Shown: piece by piece, positions 7,712 to 14,875 of the stretch
Position numbering within the stretch: position 1 is the stretch's first letter
Layout of the letters: the number at the start of each line of letters is the position of its first letter
Notes under the pieces: model-generated
What the model was told of the DNA's origin: nothing
Seen by the model: the letters and a program-made list of their open reading frames with translations, nothing else
Database searches by the model: none
Program-made: the position numbers and the translations under genes
From: CAVWDI01 sp046259385
GTDB lineage: Bacteria > Chloroflexota > Anaerolineae > Anaerolineales > UBA4823
Direction of reading: 5' to 3'
Assembly (NCBI GenBank): GCA_046259385.1
Contig: JBJYWI010000169.1
Span: 1-33,603 of the forward strand
DNA length: 33,603 nt

Positions 7712-8392
7712 ATGGATATTTTTAACATTCAGGATTTAACCAGTGAATTTACAGTGATGGATGTGGTCCTGGTTCTCTGGATAAGTTTTGCCCTGAGCGC
7801 ATTCATCGGCTGGATCTACAGGATCACTCACCAGGGTACGTCCTATACCCAGAGTTTTGTTTTTACACTGGTAATGAACGGGATGGTTGTGGCTCTGGTG
7901 ATGATGGTTGTCGGCTCCAACATCGCGCGCGCTTTCTCGCTTATAGGCGCACTTTCCATTATCCGCTTCCGGAATGCGGTCAAGGAAACGCGCGATGTGG
8001 GTTTTATATTCTTCACGATGGCAATTGGTATGGCTGTCGGCACCCGCTTTTACCTGCTAGCAGTTATCGGAACAGTGGTGATCAGCCTGGTGGTGCTGTT
8101 GATGACGCGCTTTGACTGGTATGCGCGTGAGATGGACAACCAGATACTGCGCATCCTGGTGCCGGATGGCGAGCCCTTTGAAGTGTTATTTGATCGGCCA
8201 TTCTTAAAGTACACCAGCACATCCGAACTCATCAGCGTAGATTCGGTCAATAACGGTACGATGACTGAGTTGACTTACAGCATTGGTATGAAAAAGTCTG
8301 ACATGATTGAGGCGTTCATCTCCGAGATTAAAAACCTAAACAGCGGCAACAAGGTGACATTAATTGCCGGTTATAACGGAACTGACCTTTAA
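7712..8392 (+). CDS. DUF4956 family membrane protein
   Basis: This intact 226-aa protein has about four N-terminal transmembrane segments (roughly residues 17-37, 48-75, 95-112 and 113-132) with the family core NIARAFSLIGALSIIRFRNA and KETRDVGFIFF. A soluble C-terminal alpha/beta domain spans about 140-226. ATG 7712 follows a strong GGAGG site. DUF4956 proteins are commonly encoded beside VTC-domain proteins, as here (18 nt away), and are thought to act with them at the membrane; the activity is not established. Unlike its upstream partner and the two-component genes it carries no lesion, so at least part of the operon is still under constraint or was sequenced correctly. Confidence 0.85.
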   Translation: MDIFNIQDLTSEFTVMDVVLVLWISFALSAFIGWIYRITHQGTSYTQSFVFTLVMNGMVVALVMMVVGSNIARAFSLIGALSIIRFRNAVKETRDVGFIFFTMAIGMAVGTRFYLLAVIGTVVISLVVLLMTRFDWYAREMDNQILRILVPDGEPFEVLFDRPFLKYTSTSELISVDSVNNGTMTELTYSIGMKKSDMIEAFISEIKNLNSGNKVTLIAGYNGTDL

Positions 8393-8411
8393 CAATCAAA
8401 GGAGGATAGAA

Positions 8412-8531
8412 ATGTCTTTAAGAGTAAAGCGGAACTTGCCTGTTGTGTTGTTGTTGATCGTTTTTCTATCCCTTCTCTCGTTAACTTTGGGGAATGAGCC
8501 GATCGCAGCTTATTTTGTAAATCTTCTGTAA
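8412..8531 (+). CDS. 39-aa hydrophobic small protein, unknown
   Basis: A short frame starts at ATG 8412, with an excellent ribosome binding site (AAAGGAGGATAGAA) immediately after the DUF4956 stop. It encodes 39 residues: a basic start (MSLRVKRN), one hydrophobic stretch (LPVVLLLIVFLSLLSLTLG) and a short polar tail. It is probably a single-pass membrane peptide, or a signal-peptide remnant of a longer lost gene. No family is recognised. Its place between DUF4956 and the lipoprotein suggests it belongs to the same operon. Strong RBS and correct spacing favour translation. Confidence 0.55.
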   Translation: MSLRVKRNLPVVLLLIVFLSLLSLTLGNEPIAAYFVNLL

Positions 8532-8597
8532 CCAGGTTTTTCTCTGGTTTTGCGAATGACAGAACTGATGTGAATTTATTATCGGGAATAAATTAAG

Positions 8598-8968
8598 ATG
8601 AAAAAACTTACTGGTATTTTTTTACTGGCAGCTCTGGTCGTTTCACTTACAGCCTGCAGAGGTGGGGTGAATTCGTACGAAGGGGATGATGCAGTGCCTG
8701 CTACTGTAGGTGTGGAGCAAACGGGTTCAGATGTGACCTCATCCGCCGAGCCGATCAACCCGGATATTGGCTACGATCCTGAGGATCTGGAGGGAATTGC
8801 TCCTGGGGCACTATGGTAACTTATGTCCATCTTGAAGGAGATCCAGTCACCATAGAAGAAAGCGGCGCAGTAGTTAATGGAAATGCTGTCACAGAAACTT
8901 CCAGCGGGAGCGCCGCCATGAACGGGCAGCCTATGCAAGGGGGGAGATCAGGAGAATTTGATAGCGGG
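8598..8968 (+). pseudogene. Secreted lipoprotein, frameshifted and truncated by the assembly gap
   Basis: The protein starts MKKLTGIFLLAALVVSLTAC, a lipoprotein signal peptide with lipobox LTAC, so Cys20 should be lipidated at the cell surface. The mature part is acidic, low in complexity and rich in Ser, Thr and Gly. In the starting frame it stops at TAA 8817-8819. Adding one G to the GGGG run at 8805-8808 joins it to the frame MVTYVHLEGDPVTIEESG, which stays open to the gap at 8969. The joined sequence loosely resembles the start of carbohydrate-binding-domain lipoproteins (DUF4353 type) often found with VTC/DUF4956 clusters; that resemblance is weak. The C-terminus is lost in the gap. Function is unknown. 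Confidence 0.6.
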
Positions 8969-9068
8969 NNNNNNNNNNNNNNNNNNNNNNNNNNNNNNNN
9001 NNNNNNNNNNNNNNNNNNNNNNNNNNNNNNNNNNNNNNNNNNNNNNNNNNNNNNNNNNNNNNNNNNNN
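8969..9068. other. 100-N scaffold gap
   Basis: Exactly 100 N bases, the conventional placeholder for a gap of unknown size. Linkage of the left contig (lipoprotein end) to the right contig (AOR end) is only as good as the scaffolding evidence. Frames crossing the gap are meaningless. The 119 nt between the gap and the AOR stop hold no gene I can support. Confidence 0.98.
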
Positions 9069-9187
9069 GTCGGCAGTTCCAGGATGGCTCAGGCGCCAAG
9101 TACCACCACAACCAAATATTCAATATTACATTATTTTCAATCTGCTCAGCCTGCCTCCGGGACCTTAAAACCGGGATCTTTCGCATT

Positions 9188-11023
9188 TCAGGTGGTGTTT
9201 GCACCAAATGGATTGATTAAATTATCCAGCCCGAGTTGGGTTAAGGTATCTGTGAGAGGCACCCCGTTTTCGTCCCAGCCCATGAGGGCGTAATACTCAT
9301 CCAGCATACCCTCCAGTTCAACAACCTGACCGTGGGCGGGTCCCGCCGGCATGGGTTGTGAGAGGTTGCGTTCCGGAAGGGTATCCGCTTCCCGCTGGAA
9401 GCCTTCCCGCACATTAAACATACGCGCCAGCGTAGAAATTCTCTCGCCAACCCATTCAAGGTCAGCCACCCTTGGATACACAAAGCCGGTTGCAGCTTTT
9501 ACGAGCTGCCAGAGTTCTTTTAAGCTCATCCCGTAAGCAGGAAACACACACAGGCAGGCGCTGTCCCAGACAGCTTTTTCTGCCTGGTGGTCACGGAAGA
9601 GCTGCGGTTTACCGTCCGTGACAAGCGGGTCAGCAGAACCGGCGAACAATTCACCCAGTGGAGCGCCGCGCAGGTGGCATGCCCCGCGCTCTGAAACAGC
9701 GTAAGCCAGGGCGGTGCCCTTGGCGGCGTTTGGGTGGTAGGCGGGCATCTCGAGGCCTTTCACATGCATGGCGAAAGGTCTCGCGTCCGGGTAGCGCTCA
9801 GCGATGGCAGCTACCCCCTGTGCCAGCCATTCCCCGCAGCCCTGCACCTTTGACATTTTCTCCGCCAGCGCTAGCGCAGCTTGAACGTCGCCAAATTCCG
9901 GTTTTATCCCATCAAGGTCAAATGAGCCTATTATGCCGCGTTCGTACATCTCCATCACAAATCCAATCACGCCCCCCACTGAGATGGTATCCATCCCGTA
10001 TTCGTCGCACAACCAGTTAAGGCGGATTATGGTCTCCCTGCTGCCGATTGCACAGTTCGACCCGAGCGCGAAGATAGTTTCGTATTCCGGGCCTTCAATA
10101 ACTGAGCCGTCTTCCAGGGCTTCGGTCCATTTACCGCATGCTATCGGACAGCCGAAGCAGGCGTATTCTCTCTTCCAGTTATTCTCCCTAAAAGCGGAGC
10201 CGGAAATCCCGGCGGAAGAAACGAATTGGCCGCGCTGGAAGTTGCGGGTGGGCAGGGCGCCCATCACGTTGACGATTTCCAGTATATTCGCAGTGCCTTC
10301 CTTGCTGAGCAGGCTAACCGGTCCGGACATGCGCACCGCCCGGTAAGCGAGCTGCAGGGCGCGTTCGTAATCCTTTTTATCGTAGACCTTCACCAAGCCT
10401 TGGCCCCGCACCGCGATCGCTTTCAGGTTTTTGGAGCCCATCACGGCGCCCACACCGCCGCGTGCCAGAGCCCGGCTTTCGTTGAATATCCCCGCCAGGT
10501 TGCGTTTTGCTTCGCCGGGAGGCCCTATCACCAGGGACTGCCAACCATCTCCCAATTTTTGACTGACTGCCTCGGTTGCTCCCGGTATACCAGTACCCCA
10601 CAGTTCCTCAGCCGGTCGGATTTCGACCAGGTCATTTTCTATCACCAGCATGACCGGATCCGGGGCAGCACCGGTTATAACCAGCGCGTCATAACCGGCG
10701 TATTTAAGTTCATTCCCCCAGTATCCCCCGCAATAAGAATCAAAATATGTGCCGGTCGCCGGACTTTTGGTGGTCACCCCGAAGCGACCTGAGGTTGGGG
10801 CAGTTGTGCCGGTCAAAGGACCGTTGTGAAATATCAGGTGGTTTTCAGGGGAGAGCGGGTCAATACCGGCGGGTTGCTCGGTGTAAAGCAGCCAAGCCCC
10901 CAACCCCTTCCCGCCCAGTATCAACGGCATGATCTCTGCCGGCAATGGGCTTGTGCGCACCGCGCCGGTGGAGAGATCCACCCGCAGGATGCGGTTGCAA
11001 TAGGCTCGTTTGGATAAATCCAT
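9188..11023 (-). CDS. aor: Aldehyde:ferredoxin oxidoreductase (tungsten/molybdopterin)
   Basis: This 611-aa enzyme matches the AOR family over its full length (Pyrococcus AOR has 605 aa). The N-terminal domain has ILRVDLSTGAVR, ILGGKGLGAWLLY, GIDPLSPENHLIFHNGPLTGT and TKSPATGTYFDSYCGGYWG, typical of the bis-pterin domain. The [4Fe-4S] ligands are C289, C292 and C296 in CFGCPIAC, with a fourth in the CLC pair at C490/C492. The family oxidises aldehydes to carboxylic acids with a tungsten (or molybdenum) bis-pyranopterin, passing electrons to ferredoxin; it acts in the cytoplasm. The substrate cannot be read from sequence. It is the third gene of an operon, 14 nt after the aldolase-ferredoxin fusion, whose Fe-S domain is the obvious electron acceptor. 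No cofactor sulfur-carrier gene is visible downstream, but the gap lies only 119 nt away. Confidence 0.93.
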   Translation of the reverse strand: MDLSKRAYCNRILRVDLSTGAVRTSPLPAEIMPLILGGKGLGAWLLYTEQPAGIDPLSPENHLIFHNGPLTGTTAPTSGRFGVTTKSPATGTYFDSYCGGYWGNELKYAGYDALVITGAAPDPVMLVIENDLVEIRPAEELWGTGIPGATEAVSQKLGDGWQSLVIGPPGEAKRNLAGIFNESRALARGGVGAVMGSKNLKAIAVRGQGLVKVYDKKDYERALQLAYRAVRMSGPVSLLSKEGTANILEIVNVMGALPTRNFQRGQFVSSAGISGSAFRENNWKREYACFGCPIACGKWTEALEDGSVIEGPEYETIFALGSNCAIGSRETIIRLNWLCDEYGMDTISVGGVIGFVMEMYERGIIGSFDLDGIKPEFGDVQAALALAEKMSKVQGCGEWLAQGVAAIAERYPDARPFAMHVKGLEMPAYHPNAAKGTALAYAVSERGACHLRGAPLGELFAGSADPLVTDGKPQLFRDHQAEKAVWDSACLCVFPAYGMSLKELWQLVKAATGFVYPRVADLEWVGERISTLARMFNVREGFQREADTLPERNLSQPMPAGPAHGQVVELEGMLDEYYALMGWDENGVPLTDTLTQLGLDNLINPFGANTT

Positions 11024-11037
11024 TCCGATTTTTACAC

Positions 11038-12336
11038 CTACTCCAGGCTAAAACCAATCCGTTCGGCAGTGAAGATGGCGCCGGTGGGGCAGATGCGGGT
11101 GCATTCTGGCGCGCCTCCACATAAGTCGCAAACCACGGGGTACCAGTCGAGATCGTGCCTATCGTCAAATTTGATTCCTTGCCTGGAACGAAGAATGACT
11201 TTGGTTGGGCAGATTGCGATGCATTCGGAGTTGTTATCGCAGCGGTCGGGAAGCAGCTCAACTGCCCCGCTTTCAGGATGCCAGCGTAAGGCATCCCTGG
11301 GGCATACATCGATGCACTTCTGGCAGGAGGTGCAGAACATAACCCTATGCTGTCCGGGATTACGGCCGGGATCGATTCGCAGGCGGGCTTGGTCGGTGCC
11401 GTATTCACCGCTGTTGTGGCTTGCCACGCAGGCTATCACGCAAAGATTGCATCCGGTGCACAGGGCAGGTTTTGCTTTCAGGCGCAGGAAATCCCAGCTC
11501 TCGCCGCTCAGAGCCTGGTCAACGGTCCAATTTTTATGGGCGATTCCGGTGAGCTGTTCGATCATCGCACCCGGGTCTGGCGATTTAGTGACATTTCGGC
11601 CCATCAGGCAGCCAGCTGCGCCTGCTTGCTGGGCTTCAGCATACAGTTCAAGCGCATCGCGCTCTTTATCAGAGCGGGCGCCGCCCAGAACTAGAGTCGG
11701 CACTCCACTGACCTGGATGAGGTGGCGGAAAGATTCGACATCACCGGTATATGGGATTTTGAGGGCATCAGCGCCGATCTCAACAGCCATTCGGGCTCCC
11801 AGAGTAAGGATCTCGACGATATTGGCGCCTGTTACCTGGCCTCCGTATGCGAGCGGTTCGATAATGCAGGGTAAACCCACCTCCCTGCACTCGCTTACAA
11901 ATCTGGCGCAGTTCTCGATCCCTCTGGTCTCAACTCGGTCGCTGTAACCCAGAAACAAATAGATCGTGATGGCACAGGCACCCAGCGATAATGCCTGCTC
12001 AGCGGTGAGGATCTTCTCGTGAAGGAGCAGGCGCTGGGGGACTGCATTGGCGACGTTGGAAGTCCCAAGGCGGGGCATGTTCATCCAATCTGCCCGCAGG
12101 ATGAGGGCAGGACCTTCCCTGCCCTGGAAGAGCGGCGCAAGGCGTTCGGCCTGGCCCGGGCTGAGCAAGATGCCGTCCGCTCCACCCCGGATGACTGCCT
12201 CGACCACGGAGCGCAGTTGAACGACGTTGACGGTGACATCGCTCATGTAACCGTGGTCTGCCGCGACGCAGACAGCGCGCCCATCGTCATGACGGTTAAA
12301 CAGGCGGTCCAATCGGGTTGATAATCCGGATAACAT
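11038..12336 (-). CDS. Class I (DhnA-type) aldolase fused to a polyferredoxin domain
   Basis: Residues about 1-270 form a DhnA/LacD-type class I aldolase barrel with AADHGYMSD near the N-terminus, ITIYLFLGYSD, EPLAYGG and the Schiff-base Lys193 in GADALKIPYTG. Residues about 285-432 are a ferredoxin-like region with four Cys motifs: C293/296/299/303, C335/338/341/345, C366/372/376 and C403/406/412/416. That makes 15 Cys, one fewer than four full [4Fe-4S] clusters need, so one cluster may be [3Fe-4S] or have another ligand. The layout resembles four-cluster electron-transfer subunits of AOR or DMSO-reductase type. The fusion is unusual: the aldolase can make or consume an aldehyde while the tail can take electrons from the AOR encoded 14 nt downstream. 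Start ATG 12336; 25 nt separate it from the upstream pseudo-aldolase. The substrate is unknown. Confidence 0.88.
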   Translation of the reverse strand: MLSGLSTRLDRLFNRHDDGRAVCVAADHGYMSDVTVNVVQLRSVVEAVIRGGADGILLSPGQAERLAPLFQGREGPALILRADWMNMPRLGTSNVANAVPQRLLLHEKILTAEQALSLGACAITIYLFLGYSDRVETRGIENCARFVSECREVGLPCIIEPLAYGGQVTGANIVEILTLGARMAVEIGADALKIPYTGDVESFRHLIQVSGVPTLVLGGARSDKERDALELYAEAQQAGAAGCLMGRNVTKSPDPGAMIEQLTGIAHKNWTVDQALSGESWDFLRLKAKPALCTGCNLCVIACVASHNSGEYGTDQARLRIDPGRNPGQHRVMFCTSCQKCIDVCPRDALRWHPESGAVELLPDRCDNNSECIAICPTKVILRSRQGIKFDDRHDLDWYPVVCDLCGGAPECTRICPTGAIFTAERIGFSLE

Positions 12337-12361
12337 TACCTATTTTTGAAAAAAACGCTGA

Positions 12362-13126
12362 TCATTTCGAATGCAGTGAGGCGTTGAAAGTCTGGAGCAG
12401 TCTAGCAGGGTCAGGCCTGTCAAACACCCTCTCCCCAAGCCACAGGCCGGTGCCGCCAAGTTCCCGGCAGGCTGCAAGTTCACTTTCTGCATCCTCCAGC
12501 GATGATGGCTTAAGCCAGACAGGAGTGCCGGCAGCCATCTTAAGGATCGTTTCGAATGATTGCACACCTGGCCAAGGTACAGTCACTCCATCCGCGCCTC
12601 CTTCCAGTGCGTAGGAAACCCCCAGTTCAATAGCTTTTTCACGCAGCACAACCCGCGGTCCAATTGGCTGCACATCAACAATCAGGGGCATACCAATCCT
12701 TGCTCCAGCCAGCGCAGTCTGTACGGTCAGGTTCAGGCAACCGGCTTCGATTTCCTCTTCGTGTCCGAGCAGGAAAAATATAACCATACCGGAGGCTCCG
12801 ATGTCGAGCGCATCCTGGGGCGTCAGCAGGGGCAGGTGGCTGATTGTTTCAGGCGGCAGGGTAAAATCCGGTCCGCGCAGGGCATTGCTCCAGTCGGCGC
12901 GTACTAGAAGGGCAGCATCCTCCCTTGATCTCCCGGAAAGCCTGCGCGCCTGTCCCGGGCTGGCGACAATACCATCTACAAGCGGCAGGACAGGAAACAC
13001 TGCACCGGAAAAATCCTCCAGACCGGGTAGCGGTCCCAGCGAGAGCCCGCCGCTGGCTTCGACGATGAGGCTGCGCCCGTCGCCAGGATGGATAAATTCG
13101 CCTAAACGGTAGGATTTGCTGTTCAA
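12362..13126 (-). CDS. DhnA-type aldolase homologue lacking the catalytic lysine (pseudo-aldolase)
   Basis: The 254-aa protein aligns by eye with the aldolase half of its neighbour: DGIVASPGQARRL against DGILLSPGQAERL, LLVRADWSNALRG against LILRADWMNMPRL, and DALDIGASGMVIFFLLGHEEEIE against QALSLGACAITIYLFLGYSDRVE. At the Schiff-base position it has Thr182 in GADGVTVPWPG, where the neighbour has Lys193 in GADALKIPYTG. The N-terminal DHG motif is also gone (VEASGGLSLG). It is therefore unlikely to be a class I aldolase and may be a structural or regulatory partner, or an enzyme of changed chemistry. Translation starts at TTG 13126, with AGGAG 8 nt upstream. It is the first gene of the aldolase/AOR operon. 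Confidence 0.82.
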   Translation of the reverse strand: MNSKSYRLGEFIHPGDGRSLIVEASGGLSLGPLPGLEDFSGAVFPVLPLVDGIVASPGQARRLSGRSREDAALLVRADWSNALRGPDFTLPPETISHLPLLTPQDALDIGASGMVIFFLLGHEEEIEAGCLNLTVQTALAGARIGMPLIVDVQPIGPRVVLREKAIELGVSYALEGGADGVTVPWPGVQSFETILKMAAGTPVWLKPSSLEDAESELAACRELGGTGLWLGERVFDRPDPARLLQTFNASLHSK

Positions 13127-13134
13127 TTAACAAT

Positions 13135-13146
13135 CTCCTGAAGGAG
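13135..13146 (-). promoter_or_regulatory. RBS-sequestering inverted repeat (SD plus anti-SD mimic)
   Basis: On the minus strand the leader reads ATCACCTCCTTCAGGAG. The AGGAG Shine-Dalgarno of the pseudo-aldolase directly follows CTCCT, its complement. The first part, ATCACCTCCTT, equals the 3' tail of bacterial 16S rRNA. A short hairpin could mask the RBS, but the stem is only 4-5 bp. Confidence 0.35.
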
Positions 13147-13160
13147 GTGATGTTCCAGAG

Positions 13161-13188
13161 ATTTTACACCAGATTGGTTTCTTAGCAA
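13161..13188 (-). promoter_or_regulatory. Candidate sigma70-type promoter of the aldolase/AOR operon
   Basis: On the minus strand TTGCTA (13188-13183) and TAAAAT (13166-13161) are separated by 16 nt, about 35 nt upstream of the TTG start at 13126. The -35 matches TTGACA at four positions and the -10 matches TATAAT at five. Supported by position and sequence only. Confidence 0.4.
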
Positions 13189-13359
13189 AAATTTCTCATA
13201 ATAAGGTGGATATCAGATAATCGATTTACGATCTGGATTTGGATTTAGATGTTATGAAAAAAAATTTCGGGTATAAATTCGAAATAAATACCGCATTAAC
13301 AATTCTTATGTATAGAAAAGGTAACCATGCTCCTTCGACAGGTTTAAATCCTGCCAGAA

Positions 13360-14421
13360 TTATCGGCTGTGCCTAAAAAGATAGTGAGAAACTAGGTATT
13401 CCTGGCCGCTTCTCAATCCCCATACCACGCTGCAGCTAAGGAAGAATAAGCGCCAATTTACCAACCAGCGGGTCTCATTTTCTATCCCATATGTTTGCGC
13501 TAAAATAGGACGAACTTTATTTATATTGGAATCGAGCTTTGCAAGCCATTCTAGGAGGGTTTTTTGGTAGTGCCAGCCTTCTACCCGCCAGTGTTCAATA
13601 ATTTTTAGATCGCGCTGGAAATGGAACAGCAGGTCGTCACTGAGCATCGTGCCACCTGAGAAGAAGGTCTGCGCCATCCAGTCTTTTGGGTTTTCGGCGT
13701 CAAACTCACGGGTGAACTCGCGGTGCGAGAAAATATGAACGAACAGCTTTCCATCTGGATCCATCAGTTCCGATATGCGTTTCAGCAAGCGCTGGTAGTT
13801 TTTCATATGTTCGAACATTTCAATTGAGATTACCCGGTCGAATTTGGCAAACTGGTCAAAACGCCGGTCGCCCTCGAAATCCGCCATATCTGCTGTCATA
13901 ACGCTTACATTGTGAAGTCCCAGTTTCCTGCTTTGTAATTGAATATATTCTCGCTGCGTGTTCGAATAAGATACAGCAAGCACCTTGCAGTTAGGGTAGC
14001 GGGTAGCAATCCAGAGGCTCAACGAACCCCACCCGCAGCCAAGATCCAGTACTTGCATGCCGTCTTCTAGCCGGGCGCGGTTGCAGGTCAGTTCAAGCAT
14101 GGCTTCCTCAGCCTCATTCAGGGTAGATATATCCACTGACCAGTAGCAGCAGCTGTACTTGAGCCATTTTCCAAGCACCAGCTTGAAGAATTCGCTTGGT
14201 ACTTCGTAGTGCTGGCGGTTGGGGTCACTGGTGCGGATAGCGATGGGGCTGTTTTTATATTTTTCGATCAGTGCACGCTTCTCCGCGGATCGCTTCTCTA
14301 AACTTTGAGAATTACGTCTGTAAACCTGCAGGTTGAAAGAGGTTTGCAGCACCAGGCGGATCAGCCGATCTGGCACAAGACCAGTTTCAACTAGCTGCAT
14401 ATACCATAATGGATTTTTCAT
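13360..14421 (-). CDS. Cyclopropane-fatty-acyl-phospholipid synthase family methyltransferase
   Basis: This is a 353-aa SAM-dependent methyltransferase. The approach region HYEVPSEFFKLVLGKWLKYSCCYW is typical of CFA synthases. It is followed by the SAM motif VLDLGCGWGSLSLWIA and by VLAVSYSNTQREYI, ISIEMFEHMKNY and FVHIFSHREF. CFA synthases add a methylene from S-adenosylmethionine across double bonds of membrane phospholipid acyl chains; related enzymes methylate other substrates, including amines. It is shorter at the N-terminus than E. coli Cfa (about 380 aa), and I see no reason to assign a symbol. There is no signal peptide. It appears monocistronic, with a 440-nt divergent intergenic region upstream. 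Moderately sure of the family, less of the product. Confidence 0.82.
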   Translation of the reverse strand: MKNPLWYMQLVETGLVPDRLIRLVLQTSFNLQVYRRNSQSLEKRSAEKRALIEKYKNSPIAIRTSDPNRQHYEVPSEFFKLVLGKWLKYSCCYWSVDISTLNEAEEAMLELTCNRARLEDGMQVLDLGCGWGSLSLWIATRYPNCKVLAVSYSNTQREYIQLQSRKLGLHNVSVMTADMADFEGDRRFDQFAKFDRVISIEMFEHMKNYQRLLKRISELMDPDGKLFVHIFSHREFTREFDAENPKDWMAQTFFSGGTMLSDDLLFHFQRDLKIIEHWRVEGWHYQKTLLEWLAKLDSNINKVRPILAQTYGIENETRWLVNWRLFFLSCSVVWGLRSGQEYLVSHYLFRHSR

Positions 14422-14863
14422 TAGATAGAGTGTCTAATATTTTTGATAATTCATGACCAGTACCGGAAGGATTTCCCTACTGAAAGCGATGGTTACTTTC
14501 ACAAGCGAGTAAATATTTTAACCGGAAGAGCTAAATTTTTCTCTAGCCAAGTAATTTCAATTATTAATTATCTCTAGAAATAAGTTCAACAATTTCTTAT
14601 ATCGTCATCAATAGCTTATGTTACAGACAAAATAAAAATTACTTCTCGCTAGTTCATTGGGATAATAAGCAAAAGCGAGTAAAATGGAAAACGTTTTGTG
14701 ATAGACTAACAGCTTAAAATGAGCGTTCTTAGTAATATTTTCGGCAGATAATTAATATAACATGATCCCGGATATTGCGGGAAAAAGAATACATGAAAAA
14801 ATTATCTATTCTGGTCTGGGCGGACGGAAGTTTGAATGATTAATTCATTTTAAATAAATCAAA
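14422..14863. other. Divergent intergenic region with a repeated 11-mer
   Basis: About 440 nt of AT-rich sequence separate the methyltransferase (minus) from the SLC13-type permease (plus). No gene is supported. The 11-mer AAGCGAGTAAA occurs twice in direct orientation, at 14503-14513 and 14673-14683, and a related inverted core (CTCGCT) lies at 14645-14650. These could be binding sites for a regulator. No promoter is clear enough to call. Confidence 0.4.
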
Positions 14864-14875
14864 TTGGGGAATAGC

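Noticed and set aside
9069..9187. A sulfur-carrier (MoaD-like) gene after AOR
   Set aside because: Such genes often follow AOR, but the minus-strand frame here (MRKIPVLRSRRQ...) does not resemble the family and lacks the C-terminal Gly-Gly before the gap.
8813..9293. Frames that run across the N-gap on both strands
   Set aside because: They consist largely of unknown residues. The gap size is a placeholder, so the frame on one side says nothing about the other.
11069..11947. Long plus-strand frame opposite the aldolase-ferredoxin fusion (292 codons)
   Set aside because: Antisense shadow of a strongly supported gene in a GC-richer segment; no RBS or domain pattern.
13338..13356. tRNA T-arm-like sequence CAGGTTTAAATCCTG
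   Set aside because: No cloverleaf could be built around it: no matching acceptor, D arm or anticodon arm upstream. It is probably a chance small hairpin just after the methyltransferase stop.
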